From Pseudonocardia autotrophica (GTDB lineage: Bacteria > Actinomycetota > Actinomycetes > Mycobacteriales > Pseudonocardiaceae): a stretch of 64,000 nt of DNA. Numbering within the stretch: position 1 is the first letter of the stretch; each line of letters opens with the position of its first letter. The notes under the pieces are model-generated. The model saw only the letters and a list, made by a program, of their open reading frames with translations, was not told where the DNA came from and ran no database searches. This document shows positions 23,267 through 32,694 of this stretch, piece by piece. A program made the position numbers and the translations under genes. Location: assembly GCF_000717175.1 (NCBI RefSeq), contig NZ_JNYD01000027.1, positions 11,298 through 75,297 of the forward strand, in the 5' to 3' direction.

Positions 23267-24766
23267 GTGACGCCGCGCTCGCGCCAGCTGCTGGACACCG
23301 TGCTCGACGACGGGACCTTCCGGTCCTGGGACACCACGCCGGCCCCCGTGCCGCTCGTCGCCGACACCCCGGAGTACCGGGCCGAGCTCGCGGCGGCGCA
23401 CGAGCGCAGCGGCGTGGACGAGGCCGTGATCACCGGCGAGGGCCGGATCGCGGGCCGGCGGGTCGCGGTGGTGTGCAGCGAGTTCGCGTTCCTCGCCGGG
23501 TCGATCGGCGTGGCCACCGCCGAGCGGCTGATCCGGGCGATCGAGCGGGCGACGGACGAGCGCCTGCCGCTCCTGGCCGCGACGGCGTCGGGCGGGACCC
23601 GGATGCAGGAGGGCGCCATCGCGTTCCTGCGCATGGCGGCGATCTCGGCGGCGGTCACCGCGCACAAGGCGGCGGGCCTGCCGTACCTCGTCTACCTGCG
23701 GCATCCGACCACGGGCGGGGTGTTCGCCTCGTGGGGCTCGCTGGGCAACGTCACCGTGGCCGAGCCCGGCGCGCTCGTCGGGTTCCTGGGGCCGAAGGTG
23801 TACTCCGCGCTGTACGACGAGCAGTTCCCGGAGGGCGTCCAGAAGGCGGAGAACCTGCACCGGCACGGGATCGTCGACGCGGTGCTCCCCGCGGAGCGGC
23901 TCGCCGGCGTCGCGGCACGGGTGCTGGCGATGCTCGACCCCGTCGACCCGATGCGGCTGCCCCCGTCGGCGCCGGCCCGCGGCGAGCCCACCGGTCCGGA
24001 CGAGGACGCCTGGGGCTCCATCGAGCGGTCCCGGCGGCCGGAGCGGCCCGGGGTGCGGGACGTGCTGCGGCTGGCGGCCACGGACGTCGTCCCGCTGGCC
24101 GGGACCGGGGAGGGCGAGGCCGGGCGCGGCCTGCTGCTGGCGCTGGTGCGGTTCGGCAGCGTCGCGTGCGTGCTGCTCGGGCAGGACCGGCGGCCGCAGG
24201 CCGCGGAACCGCTCGGGCCGGGCGCGCTCCGGACCGCGCGGCGCGGCATGCGGCTGGCCGCCGAGCTGGGCCTGCCGGTGGTCTCGGTGATCGACACGAC
24301 CGGGGCGGCGCTGTCGGTGGCGGCCGAGGAGGGCGGCCTGGCCGGTGAGATCGCGCGCTGCCTCGGCGAGCTGACCGAGCTCCCCGTCCCGACGGTCTCG
24401 GTGCTGCTCGGGCAGGGCACCGGCGGCGCCGCGCTCGCCCTGCTGCCGACGGACCGGGTGATCGCCGCCCGGCACGGCTGGCTCACCCCGCTGCCGCCCG
24501 AGGGCGCCAGCACGATCGTGCACGGCACGCCGGAGAAGGCGGCCGAGGTGGCGGCACAGCAGCACGTCCGGGCCGTCGACCTGCTGCGGGCGGGCGCGGT
24601 CGACACGATCGTCGACGAACTCCCGGACGCCGCCGACGAGCCCGAGGCCTTCGCCCGCCGGGTCGCCGACGCGGTGGAGTCCGAGCTGCGCGCCCTGCTC
24701 CCGCTCTCCCCCGTCGACCGATTGGTCCGCCGGCGCCGCCGCTACCGCACCCTCGGCCTCCGCTGA
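23267..24766 (+). CDS. acetyl-CoA carboxylase carboxyltransferase, fused beta/alpha (AccD3-like)
   Basis: This 499-residue protein has two tandem crotonase-fold carboxyltransferase halves. The N-terminal (beta/AccD-like) half has LAATASGGTRMQEGAIAFL and HPTTGGVFASWGSLGN. The C-terminal (alpha/AccA-like) half has GMRLAAELGLPVVSVIDTTG, LLGQGTGGAALALLPTDR and EGASTIVHGTPEKAAEVA. Its size and layout fit mycobacterial AccD3 (Rv0904c). It would transfer CO2 from carboxybiotin to an acyl-CoA and needs a separate biotinylated subunit, not present here. The AccD zinc-ribbon cysteines are not seen. The start is GTG. Confidence 0.88.
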   Translation: MTPRSRQLLDTVLDDGTFRSWDTTPAPVPLVADTPEYRAELAAAHERSGVDEAVITGEGRIAGRRVAVVCSEFAFLAGSIGVATAERLIRAIERATDERLPLLAATASGGTRMQEGAIAFLRMAAISAAVTAHKAAGLPYLVYLRHPTTGGVFASWGSLGNVTVAEPGALVGFLGPKVYSALYDEQFPEGVQKAENLHRHGIVDAVLPAERLAGVAARVLAMLDPVDPMRLPPSAPARGEPTGPDEDAWGSIERSRRPERPGVRDVLRLAATDVVPLAGTGEGEAGRGLLLALVRFGSVACVLLGQDRRPQAAEPLGPGALRTARRGMRLAAELGLPVVSVIDTTGAALSVAAEEGGLAGEIARCLGELTELPVPTVSVLLGQGTGGAALALLPTDRVIAARHGWLTPLPPEGASTIVHGTPEKAAEVAAQQHVRAVDLLRAGAVDTIVDELPDAADEPEAFARRVADAVESELRALLPLSPVDRLVRRRRRYRTLGLR

Positions 24767-24887
24767 CCCGGTCGCGCAGGTGTTCCGGGACCCCCCTGTC
24801 CCGGCAGCGGACACGGTCGCCACGACCCGCTCGTCGAGGATCCCCGTGGAGCGGAGCCGGGCGACCGTGTTCTCGCGTCCGGTCCCG

Positions 24888-25118
24888 TCAGCCGGCCAGC
24901 CGCCGCCCGAGCATCTGCTTGGCCTGCTCGGCGCCCTTGCGGCTCTCCCCCTGCGCCCGCCGGAAGAACTCGGCCAGGTCGCCGTCGCCGTCGCGTTCGG
25001 CGTCCTGGACGTAGGTTTCCAGCCGCAGCGCGTTGTTCAGGCACTGCTCGGTGAACCAGATGAGGTTGTAGTCCTTGTCCTTGGTTCCGGTGACCTCGCC
25101 ACCCTCGCCCGACGTCAT
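24888..25118 (-). CDS. small helical conserved protein
   Basis: This 76-residue protein is almost wholly alpha-helical: KDKDYNLIWFTEQCLNNALR, then LETYVQDAERDGDGDLAEFF and RRAQGESRKGAEQAKQML. The pattern (a helix with acidic and aromatic residues, 'YVQDAE', then 'ELAEFFRRAQ-E') recalls small two-helix proteins with a ferritin-like half found in other bacteria, but I cannot name a family. The ATG at 25118 is preceded by GGGAG. The upstream region is shared with the divergent L,D-transpeptidase. Confidence 0.65.
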   Translation of the reverse strand: MTSGEGGEVTGTKDKDYNLIWFTEQCLNNALRLETYVQDAERDGDGDLAEFFRRAQGESRKGAEQAKQMLGRRLAG

Positions 25119-25596
25119 GCTCCCGTCACCTCCGGTCGTCCCGGGCGCACCGGTGGTTCCCGCCGGCGCCCCCGCTCCCGCGGTGCGACACCCGCGCCGC
25201 CCTGCGCCCCGGCGGCGCACCGACGTGGCGACCGACGTGGCGCAGTGGGCGCCGGGTACCACCCGGGGCGCCGGGCCAACCATGGCCTGCCGCCGGTTCG
25301 GTGGTCGGGCCGGCGCCGCGCCCCTGGACAGGCCGACGCCCGTGGTCGCGACACACCCCGTCACTGACCGCGATGCCCCGCCGCCGGCCCACTCTTCCGG
25401 ATCGCGACGCTGCTCGCGGGCCGCGCGAAGGGGTGATTCGGGATCCGGACGATCCGCCCGGAATGGCGCCGTCCCATTCCCCTGGGCCGTTCGGGTGATT
25501 CCCGTAACGCTATCGAATCGCAATCACGCTCCGCTCCGGATCCTCACCGACCGTTGGCATGATGATCGTGGGGTTCGTGTGACGCGAGGGGGAGCC
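25119..25596. other. 478-bp intergenic region, divergent promoters
   Basis: I see no gene here. The right-hand third (about 25490-25560) has lower GC than its surroundings and should hold the promoter of the L,D-transpeptidase. No convincing riboswitch or terminator was recognised. Confidence 0.4.
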
Positions 25597-26817
25597 GTGA
25601 AATCGGTGCAGTGGCGTGCCGTGCGCCGCATCCTGGCGGGGGCGGTCGCGCTCGGGGTGTCCGCCGGGCTCGTCGCGGCCTGCGCGAGTGCCAATGCCGA
25701 CGCTGCGCACAACGGTTCGGCGGCCGCCGCGCCGCAGGCCCCTGCGGCCATCGTCCCGCGGCTCGAGCTGCAGCCCGCCGCCGGCACCGCCGACGTCCAC
25801 CCCCTCGGCGCCGCCCGGGCGTCCGCGAGCGCGGGCACCCTGCGGGACGTCGCGCTCACCGACTCGGACGGCGAGACGCTGCCCGGCAGCTACTCCGGCG
25901 ACCAGGCCCAGTGGACCGCCACCGCGCCGCTCGCCTACCACGAGACCTACACCTGGAGCGGCTCGATGGTCGCGCCCGACGGCGCGGTCACCCCGCTGGC
26001 CGGTTCCTTCACCACCGTCGCCCCGGCGCGCCTGGTCAAGGCCTCGAGCAACATCGGCGAGGGCGCGACGGTCGGCATCGCCGCGCCCGTCGCGATCCGC
26101 TTCAACCGCGACCTGTCCGACGAGGCGAAGGCGGAGGTCGAGCGCGGGCTGCGGATCACGACGTCGACCCCGGTCGAGGGCGCCTGGGCCTGGCTGCCGG
26201 ACGACTGGGGCGGCTCGCGGGTGCACTGGCGACCCAAGGAGTACTGGCCGGTCGGCACACAGGTCTCGGTGGTCGTGCCGCTGTACGGCAAGGACCTCGG
26301 CACCGCCGGCTACGGCTCCGCCGACCTGACCACCCACTTCACCATCGGCCGCAGCCAGATCGTGAAGGCCGACGAGAACAGCCACCGGATCGTCGTGATC
26401 CGGGACGGCCAGCAGGTGATGGACCTGCCCGCCAGCTACGGCCTGGAGAGCGACCCGCGCCGGGTCACCCGCAGCGGCATCCACATCGTCATGGCGAAGT
26501 CCGAGAAGGTCCTGATGTCCAACCCGGACTACGGCTACGTGAACATGCCGGAGTACTGGGCGGTGCGGATCTCCAACAACGGCGAGTTCATCCACGCCAA
26601 CCCGGCCTCGCAGTCCGCGCAGGGCCGCCGCAACATCTCGCACGGCTGCATCAACCTGTCGATCGCCAACGCCAAGGCCTACTTCGACACCGCGATGTAC
26701 GGCGACCCCGTCGAGGTGACCGGCAGCAGCGTCCCGCTGTCCGCCCAGGACGGCGACATCTACGACTGGGCGGTGCCGTGGGACGAGTGGAGGACGATGA
26801 GCAAGCTCAGCACCTGA
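25597..26817 (+). CDS. L,D-transpeptidase lipoprotein (LdtMt2-like)
   Basis: This 406-residue lipoprotein has a lipobox at LVAAC (Cys29), two Ig-like domains (about 60-155 and 155-255; the second begins KASSNIGEGATVGIAAPVAI) and a C-terminal YkuD domain with NISHGCINLSIANA (His349, Cys351) and IHIVMAKSEKVLMSN. This is the domain order of mycobacterial LdtMt2, which makes 3-3 cross-links in the outer-face peptidoglycan. The GTG at 25597 follows GAGGGGGAG. A strong hairpin follows the stop. Confidence 0.92.
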   Translation: MKSVQWRAVRRILAGAVALGVSAGLVAACASANADAAHNGSAAAAPQAPAAIVPRLELQPAAGTADVHPLGAARASASAGTLRDVALTDSDGETLPGSYSGDQAQWTATAPLAYHETYTWSGSMVAPDGAVTPLAGSFTTVAPARLVKASSNIGEGATVGIAAPVAIRFNRDLSDEAKAEVERGLRITTSTPVEGAWAWLPDDWGGSRVHWRPKEYWPVGTQVSVVVPLYGKDLGTAGYGSADLTTHFTIGRSQIVKADENSHRIVVIRDGQQVMDLPASYGLESDPRRVTRSGIHIVMAKSEKVLMSNPDYGYVNMPEYWAVRISNNGEFIHANPASQSAQGRRNISHGCINLSIANAKAYFDTAMYGDPVEVTGSSVPLSAQDGDIYDWAVPWDEWRTMSKLST

Positions 26818-26829
26818 CCGTGCCCGCAC

Positions 26830-26868
26830 GAGCGGCGCTCTCGCTCAATGGGACCGAGCGAGAGCGCC
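26830..26868. terminator. hairpin terminator between convergent genes (GTGAG family)
   Basis: The core stem GGCGCTCTCGCTC (26834-26846) pairs perfectly with GAGCGAGAGCGCC (26856-26868) around a 9-base loop. The sequence continues CGCTCAC at the right, so on the minus strand the stop of the acyl-CoA ligase lies within GTGAGCGG at the hairpin's foot. Confidence 0.85.
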
Positions 26869-26874
26869 GTCCGC

Positions 26875-28485
26875 TCACTGGATCCGGCGCTCCACCCCGG
26901 CCCACGCCTTGTCGCGGAGCACGAACTTCTGGATCTTGCCGGTGGAGGTCTTGGGCAGCTCGCCGAAGGTCACGGACTTGGGCGCCTTGAACCGCGCCAG
27001 CCGCCCGCGCACGTGCTCGACGATCTCCTCCTCGGTCGCCGACGCGCCCTCCTGCAGCGTCACGTACGCCGCCGGGACCTCGCCCCACCGCTCGTCCGGC
27101 ACCGCGATCACCGCCGCCTCCAGCACCGCGGGGTGGTCCATGATCGCCTGCTCCACCTCGACCGACGCGATGTTCTCCCCGCCGGAGATGATCACGTCCT
27201 TCGAGCGGTCACGAAGCTCCACGTACCCGTCGGGGTGCACGACGCCGATGTCCCCGGTGCGGAACCAACCGTCCGGCACCGCCGCCGCGGTCGCCTCCGG
27301 ATCGTCGAGGTAGCCCAGCATCAGGTTGTTGCCGCGCAACGCGATCTGGCCCGTCGCGGTGCCGTCGGCGGGCACGTCGGCGCCGTCCTCGCCGATCACC
27401 CGGACCGCGCACGAGATCATGTTCCCGACGCCCTGCCGCGCCTTGAGCCGCGCCTGCGCCTCCGCGTCGAGGGAGTCCCACTCCGGGCGCCAGTCGCACA
27501 GCATCGCCGGCCCGTAGGTCTCGGTCAGCCCGTACAGGTGGGTGACCTCGAAGCCCAGCTCCCCCATCCGCCGCAGGATCGCCGGCGACGGCGGCGCCCC
27601 GCCCGTCGCGATCCGGACCGTGTGTCCCTCCGGCAACGGCGACGCGTCCTTGGCGTACGCGATCATCGACAGCACCGTGGACGCCCCGTTCAGGTGCGTC
27701 ACGCCCTCCTCGCGGATCAGCCGCCACACCTCCGCCGGGTCCACCTTGGGCAGGCAGACGTGCGTCGCCGCGGCCGCGGTGACGGCCCACGGGAAGCACC
27801 AGCCGTTGCAGTGGAACATCGGCAAGGTCCACAGGTGCACGCTCGACGGCGTCAGCCCGGTGTGGCCCACCATCGACACCGCCTGCAGGTAGGCCCCGCG
27901 GTGGTGGTACATCACGCCCTTGGGCCGGCCCGTCGTCCCCGACGTGTAGTTGATCGACAGCAGCGACCGCTCGTCCGACGGCGTGCGGTGCAGCGGCTCC
28001 GCGCCGTCCAGCAGCGCCTCGTACTCGGCACCGGAGCGGATGCGGTGCGGTGGGGCGTCGAGCTGCGCGAACACGTCGTCGACCAGCGTGTCGAAGGACG
28101 GGTCGTGGATCAGCACGGCGGACTTCGAGTGCTGCAGGATGTAGGCCACCTCGCCGGCCGAGAGCCGGGTGTTCACCGCGACCAGCGGCACCCCCGCCCA
28201 CGGCACCCCGAAGTTCGCCTCCAGCAGGACGTGGGTGTTCGGCGCCAGCACCGCCACCGGCCGGCCGTCCGCGAGGGGAGCCAGCCCCCCGGCCAGTCGC
28301 GTACACCGCTCGTGCAGCTCGGCGTAGGTCCACCGCCGGTCCCCGTCGACGACCCCGATCCGGTCGCCGTGCGCCGCGGCGGCGCGATCCAGGTACGCGG
28401 TCGGGGTCAGCGGCTCGAACGACAGGGCGTCCAGGAGGGCGGGATCGGGGGCGGGGGTGTCGGGGGTGTCGGCGGCGTTGCTCAC
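26875..28485 (-). CDS. acyl-CoA synthetase (AMP-binding)
   Basis: This 536-residue acid:CoA ligase contains [20 protein letters not shown] (P-loop and A3), PMFHCNGWCFPWAVTA, LYGLTETYGPAM (A5), WFRTGDIGVVHPDGYVELRD, SKDVIISGGENIASVEVE and PKTSTGKIQKFVLR. The 'HCNGW' segment and overall spacing resemble medium-chain or methylmercaptopropionate-type CoA ligases. Its acyl substrate is unknown. It is upstream of nothing on its strand except its own terminator; MarR and enoyl-CoA hydratase genes lie behind it on the same strand. Confidence 0.9.
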   Translation of the reverse strand: MSNAADTPDTPAPDPALLDALSFEPLTPTAYLDRAAAAHGDRIGVVDGDRRWTYAELHERCTRLAGGLAPLADGRPVAVLAPNTHVLLEANFGVPWAGVPLVAVNTRLSAGEVAYILQHSKSAVLIHDPSFDTLVDDVFAQLDAPPHRIRSGAEYEALLDGAEPLHRTPSDERSLLSINYTSGTTGRPKGVMYHHRGAYLQAVSMVGHTGLTPSSVHLWTLPMFHCNGWCFPWAVTAAAATHVCLPKVDPAEVWRLIREEGVTHLNGASTVLSMIAYAKDASPLPEGHTVRIATGGAPPSPAILRRMGELGFEVTHLYGLTETYGPAMLCDWRPEWDSLDAEAQARLKARQGVGNMISCAVRVIGEDGADVPADGTATGQIALRGNNLMLGYLDDPEATAAAVPDGWFRTGDIGVVHPDGYVELRDRSKDVIISGGENIASVEVEQAIMDHPAVLEAAVIAVPDERWGEVPAAYVTLQEGASATEEEIVEHVRGRLARFKAPKSVTFGELPKTSTGKIQKFVLRDKAWAGVERRIQ

Positions 28486-28547
28486 GACGGTGAGCCTCGC
28501 CCGGCGTGCCGCCCGTGCGCAACGGGAAGGCGCACACAGCCGATCCC

Positions 28548-29024
28548 TCAGGAAGGGGCGAGCGGTCCGACCTCCCGACGCCGCCGCGCCACCAGCTCCG
28601 TGACCCCGGACAGGAACCGGGCGACGGCGGCCAGCTCGGCCTCGTCGTAGCCCTCCAGCATCGCGTCCATCCCCGCCCCGAGCGGCCCGAAGAAGGCCTG
28701 GCCGATCCCGGCCGCGGCCGAGCCGTACCGCAGCACCACGCGGCGGCGGTCCCGCTCGTCCCGGTCCCGGCGCACGTAGTCGTGCCGCTCGAGCCGGTCC
28801 ACCAGCGCCGTCGTCGCCCCCGAGGAGAGGCCGAGGTGGGCGCCGAGCCGGCCCGCGGTGAGCGGCTCGCCGACCCGGTCGGCGTTGAGCACCGCGATGA
28901 GCGCGTGCAGGTCGGTCGTGTGCAGGCCGTGCTGCTCGGAGAAGGCCTGGGCGAGCCGCGCGGACTCGGTGGCGTAGGCCTGGAGCAGCCGGACCAGCTC
29001 GTCCCGCCGTGCCCCGTCCGTCAT
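28548..29024 (-). CDS. MarR-family transcriptional regulator
   Basis: This 158-residue winged-helix protein has TAGRLGAHLGLSSGATTALV as its DNA-recognition helix-turn-helix, followed by DRLERHDYVRRDRDERDRRR as the wing, flanked by helices for dimerisation. Its neighbours (acyl-CoA ligase downstream, enoyl-CoA hydratase 10 bp upstream on the same strand) suggest it controls a fatty-acid or aromatic-acid CoA pathway (inference). No clear operator was picked out. Confidence 0.9.
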   Translation of the reverse strand: MTDGARRDELVRLLQAYATESARLAQAFSEQHGLHTTDLHALIAVLNADRVGEPLTAGRLGAHLGLSSGATTALVDRLERHDYVRRDRDERDRRRVVLRYGSAAAGIGQAFFGPLGAGMDAMLEGYDEAELAAVARFLSGVTELVARRRREVGPLAPS

Positions 29025-29034
29025 GATCGCCAGG

Positions 29035-29808
29035 CTACCGACCGGTCCACCGCGGCTCGCGCTTCTCCAGGAACGCGGCCACGCCCTCCTGCCGGTCGGC
29101 CGAGGCGAGCACGGCCTCGGTCGCCTCCCGGGTGGCGGCCCAGCCCCGCTCGTCGGGCTCCCCCGCCACGGTCTCGACCGCCCGCAGCGTGGCCCGCACC
29201 GCCACCGGGGCGTTGGCGCACACCTGCTCGGCGAGGGCGAGCGCGGCGGCCTCCGCTCCCCCGTCGTCGACGACGTCGGCGACCAGGCCCAGCTCGTGCG
29301 CTCGGTCCGCGCCGAGGGGCTGCCCGGTGAGCAGCATCTGCTTGGCCACGTTGAGCGGCAGCGGGCGCGGCGCCCGGAACAGCGCCCCGCAGTTCGCGAC
29401 CAGCCCGCGCGCCACCTCCGGCAGCCCGAACCGCGCCGACCGGCCCGCCACCACCAGGTCGCAGGCCAGCACGATCTCGAACCCGCCGCCGTAGGCCACG
29501 CCCTCGACGGCCGCGATCAGCGGCGTCGAGCGCTCCCGCCGGACGACGCCGTAGTTGCCGCCCCGCGCGGTCCGCTCACCCGCACCGCCCGCGAGGTCCG
29601 TGCCGGCGCAGAAGACCGTCGGCCCGCCGGTGAGGACGCCGCACCACAGCTCGGGATCGTCCTCGAGCTCGTTGAGCGCGGCGTCGAGCGCGGCGGTCAT
29701 GGCCGCGTCGACGGCGTTGCGCTTGGCCGCCCGCTCCATCCGGATCAGGAGGACCCGGCCGCGCCGCTCGGTCGAGACCCGGTGCTCCGTCGCAGTAGAG
29801 GTGCTCAC
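29035..29808 (-). CDS. enoyl-CoA hydratase/isomerase (crotonase) family
   Basis: This 257-residue crotonase-fold enzyme has RMERAAKRNAVDAAM (N-terminal), CAGTDLAGGAG and VEGVAYGGGFEIVLACDLVV, which supply the oxyanion-hole backbone amides, and ARFGLPEVARGLVAN, which carries one conserved glutamate. It probably hydrates or isomerises an enoyl-CoA, but crotonase members vary widely. It is 10 bp from the MarR gene and divergent from the F420 enzyme at 29832. Confidence 0.9.
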   Translation of the reverse strand: MSTSTATEHRVSTERRGRVLLIRMERAAKRNAVDAAMTAALDAALNELEDDPELWCGVLTGGPTVFCAGTDLAGGAGERTARGGNYGVVRRERSTPLIAAVEGVAYGGGFEIVLACDLVVAGRSARFGLPEVARGLVANCGALFRAPRPLPLNVAKQMLLTGQPLGADRAHELGLVADVVDDGGAEAAALALAEQVCANAPVAVRATLRAVETVAGEPDERGWAATREATEAVLASADRQEGVAAFLEKREPRWTGR

Positions 29809-29831
29809 GACCCGACCCTAGAGTCCGGAGG

Positions 29832-30746
29832 GTGACGGACACGAGATCACGTTTCGCCCTCCCCGCCGTCGGCCTGTGGACCGGCGCGCTCGACGTCGTG
29901 CCGGCCGCGCGGGCCCGGGAGCTCGCGGCCGAGCTGGAGTCCCTCGGCTACGGCGCCGTGTGGATCCCCGAGGTCGCCGGCCGGGACCCCTTCGTCCACC
30001 TGTCGATGCTGCTGTCGGCGACCGAGCGGCTGGTCGGCGCGACGGGCATCGCCAACATCTGGGCGCGGGACGCGGTCGCCACCTCCTGCGCCACCAAGGC
30101 GCTGACCGAGGCCTACCCGGAGCGGGTGCTGATCGGGCTCGGGGTGAGCCACCAGAACCTGGTCAGCGGCCTGCGCGGGCACCAGTACGACAAGCCGCTC
30201 ACCGCGATGCGCGAGTACCTCGACGGCATCGACGCGGCGCCGTACACCGCCCAGCGGCCGACCACCCCGGTCCGGTACGTCCTCGCCGCCCTGCGCCCGA
30301 AGATGCTGGAGCTCTCCGGCGAGCGGACGGACGGGGCACACCCGTACTTCGTCACGCCCGAGCACACCGCCCGTGCGCGCGAGATCCTCGGCGCGGAGCC
30401 GCTCCTCTGCCCGGAGCAGGCCGTCGTGCTCGAGACGGACCCGGCGAAGGCCCGCGAGATCGGCCGCCGCTACACCGCGACCTACCTGGCCCAGCCCAAC
30501 TACGTGAACAACATCAAGACCCTCGGGTTCGACGAGTCCGACCTGGCCCACGGCGGGTCCGACGCCTTCGTCGACGCCCTGGTGGCCTGGGGCGACGTCG
30601 ACACCGTGGTCGCCCGGGTGCAGGCGCACCTCGACGCCGGCGCCGACCACGTCGCCGTCCAGGCGCTGCCGGCGGAGAAGCGGGGCGTGCCCGAGGACCA
30701 GTGGCGGGAGCTGGCGGCCCCGCTCACCGCGCTGCGGACGGGCTGA
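29832..30746 (+). CDS. LLM-class F420-dependent oxidoreductase
   Basis: This 304-residue (alpha/beta)8 enzyme of the luciferase-like family has GYGAVWIPEVAGRDPFV (N-terminal strand and helix), ATGIANIWARDAVATSCA and YPERVLIGLGVSHQNLV. It most resembles the F420-type subfamily with a compact insertion. It would use reduced or oxidised coenzyme F420, or possibly FMN, for hydride transfer; the substrate is unknown. The GTG start lies 23 bp from the divergent hydratase start, so the promoters overlap. Confidence 0.85.
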   Translation: MTDTRSRFALPAVGLWTGALDVVPAARARELAAELESLGYGAVWIPEVAGRDPFVHLSMLLSATERLVGATGIANIWARDAVATSCATKALTEAYPERVLIGLGVSHQNLVSGLRGHQYDKPLTAMREYLDGIDAAPYTAQRPTTPVRYVLAALRPKMLELSGERTDGAHPYFVTPEHTARAREILGAEPLLCPEQAVVLETDPAKAREIGRRYTATYLAQPNYVNNIKTLGFDESDLAHGGSDAFVDALVAWGDVDTVVARVQAHLDAGADHVAVQALPAEKRGVPEDQWRELAAPLTALRTG

Positions 30747-30872
30747 CGGCCTCCCGGCCCGGTCGCGCGGGAGCGCAGGTCGCGCGGCCGGGCCGAACCC
30801 GCGGCCGCCGGCTGGGAGCGGGCTGAGACCGCCCGGCGATCTCCCGCCCGGCGCGCTCGTACCCTGTAGGGC

Positions 30873-32003
30873 GTGGCCCGCCCGACGCCGCTCCCCCTCC
30901 GCACCGGGGTGCTGACCGCTCTCGCCCTCGCCGCCACCGGCGGACTCGCCGCGGCCGGCGCGGCCGCGTGGGGCATCCCGCGCGCGATGGGCGCGACGCC
31001 CGAGGAGCTGCGCCGCGCCGCCGACGGGTCGGCGCACGCCCGGGAGGGCCGCTTCCGCAACACCGAGCCCGGCACCGGGCTGCCGTCCGGCACGGTGCCG
31101 GCCGCCCTGCGCGCGGTCGTCGGCCGCCGGGCCGGCCGCCCGACCCGCCCGGTCCCGCTCAACCGCCCGGACGGCGGACCCGCCGGAGACCTCGCGGTGA
31201 CCTGGTTCGGGCACTCCAGCGTGCTGCTCGAGATCGACGGGCGGCGGGTGCTCGCCGACCCGGTGTGGGGCGAGCGGGTGTCGCCCTCCCGTCTGGTGGG
31301 ACCGCGCCGGCTGCACCCGGCCCCCGTCCCGCTGGCCGACCTGCCGCCGGTCGACGCCGTGCTGATCTCGCACGACCACTACGACCACCTCGACCTGCCC
31401 ACCGTGCGCGCCCTGGTCGCCGACCCGCGGCACGGTTCGGCGCCGTTCGTGGTGCCGCTCGGGATCGGGGCGCACCTGCGGGCCTGGGGCGTGCCGGAGA
31501 ACCGGATCGTCGAGCTGGACTGGGACGGGCGGACCGAGGTGGCCGGGCTGACCCTCACGTGCGCCGAGGCGCGGCACTTCTCGGGCCGGGGCCTGCGGCG
31601 CGACACCACCCTGTGGTCCTCGTGGGCCGTCGCGGGGCCGCGGCACCGGGCCTACTTCGGCGGCGACACCGGCTACACCGCCGCCTTCGCCCGGGCGGGC
31701 GAGCGCTGGGGACCGTTCGACGTCACGCTGCTGCCGATCGGCGCCTACGCGGATCTGTGGCCGGACATCCACATGAATCCGGAGGAAAGCGTGGCCGCCC
31801 ACCGCGATCTCCGCGGCGGGGTGCTGCTGCCCGTGCACTGGGCGACCTTCAATCTCGGCCTCCATCCCTGGTCGGAGCCCGTGACCCGGTTGCGGGCCGC
31901 CGCGGAAACGGCCGGAATCCCGCTCGCGCTGCCCGTTCCGGGCCAGCGAATCGACCTGACGGGCCCGCCGCCGACCGCGGACTGGTGGACGCCGGTCGCC
32001 TGA
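30873..32003 (+). CDS. MBL-fold metallo-hydrolase (NAPE-PLD-like)
   Basis: This 376-residue protein has an N-terminal hydrophobic segment (residues 10-35, likely a membrane anchor) and a metallo-beta-lactamase domain. VTWFGHSSVLLEIDG opens it, and ISHDHYDHLDLPT is the HxHxDH zinc motif. EARHFSGRGLRRDTTLWSSW, then FGGDTGYTAAF and LPVHWATFNLGLHPW complete the set. The pattern matches N-acyl-phosphatidylethanolamine-hydrolysing phospholipase D homologues (also UlaG-like). It likely acts on a phosphodiester or lipid at the membrane (inference). Confidence 0.88.
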   Translation: MARPTPLPLRTGVLTALALAATGGLAAAGAAAWGIPRAMGATPEELRRAADGSAHAREGRFRNTEPGTGLPSGTVPAALRAVVGRRAGRPTRPVPLNRPDGGPAGDLAVTWFGHSSVLLEIDGRRVLADPVWGERVSPSRLVGPRRLHPAPVPLADLPPVDAVLISHDHYDHLDLPTVRALVADPRHGSAPFVVPLGIGAHLRAWGVPENRIVELDWDGRTEVAGLTLTCAEARHFSGRGLRRDTTLWSSWAVAGPRHRAYFGGDTGYTAAFARAGERWGPFDVTLLPIGAYADLWPDIHMNPEESVAAHRDLRGGVLLPVHWATFNLGLHPWSEPVTRLRAAAETAGIPLALPVPGQRIDLTGPPPTADWWTPVA

Positions 32004-32291
32004 ACGGCGCCATTACCGCGGATCCCGCCGGTCCCCCCGGGATCGGGCTCCGCAAAACCCGCCGGATGCCTCCGAAGGGGTGATCCGCGCGACGCGCGCC
32101 CGCGGAACAGGGGACCCGAATCGACTTTCCGCGGCGCCTTCCTTTATTGTCGACGGCGACGCATTCTCCTGTTCCGCACGCCGATCCACTCCGCTCCCGG
32201 AAAGCACCCGGACACCGCACCGGGCGATGCTTCCTGCCCGCGTGGAGCCCGGTGGGGGCAGGAGCCCGGTGAGCAGAAGGGCTGAGGGAAC

Positions 32292-32630
32292 GTGGCGAAG
32301 CAGACCACGGTCACGCTGATCGACGACCTGGACGGCGGCGAGGCGGACGAGCAGGTCGAGTTCTCCGTCGACGGCAAGTCGTACGAGATCGACCTGTCGG
32401 CGAAGAATTCCGAGAAGCTGCGCGAGGCGCTGGCGCCGTTCATTGCCGCAGCTCGCCGTACCTCCGGCCGGCGGGCGTCGGGCAGCGCGCCCGCACCGGC
32501 CTCGCGGCCCGTTTCCGACCGCCAGCAGAACCAGGCGATTCGGGAATGGGCGGTGGCACAGGGGATGAAGATCTCGGAGCGCGGCCGGATCCCGTCCAAT
32601 GTTCTCGACGCGTACCACGCGGCCCACTGA
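32292..32630 (+). CDS. lsr2: Lsr2-family nucleoid-associated protein
   Basis: This 112-residue H-NS-like xenogeneic silencer has an N-terminal oligomerisation domain ([20 protein letters not shown], then [20 protein letters not shown]), a flexible Ser/Ala/Pro linker, and a C-terminal DNA-binding domain with [19 protein letters not shown]. The Arg-Gly-Arg minor-groove hook is at 97-99. It binds AT-rich DNA. The GTG start follows GCTGAGGGAAC. The 288 bp upstream contain an unusually AT-rich patch near 32140-32165 that could be an autoregulatory site (inference). Confidence 0.95.
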   Translation: MAKQTTVTLIDDLDGGEADEQVEFSVDGKSYEIDLSAKNSEKLREALAPFIAAARRTSGRRASGSAPAPASRPVSDRQQNQAIREWAVAQGMKISERGRIPSNVLDAYHAAH

Positions 32631-32650
32631 GCACACGTCGGAACATCCGT

Positions 32651-32694
32651 CACGGTTCGGTGACAAGGGCGAGTCTTTCGTCACCCGAACCGTG
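32651..32694. terminator. hairpin after lsr2
   Basis: CACGGTTCGGTGAC (32651-32664) pairs with GTCACCCGAACCGTG (32680-32694) with a single bulged base. It lies 20 bp past the lsr2 stop and is a good terminator or processing structure. Confidence 0.75.
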
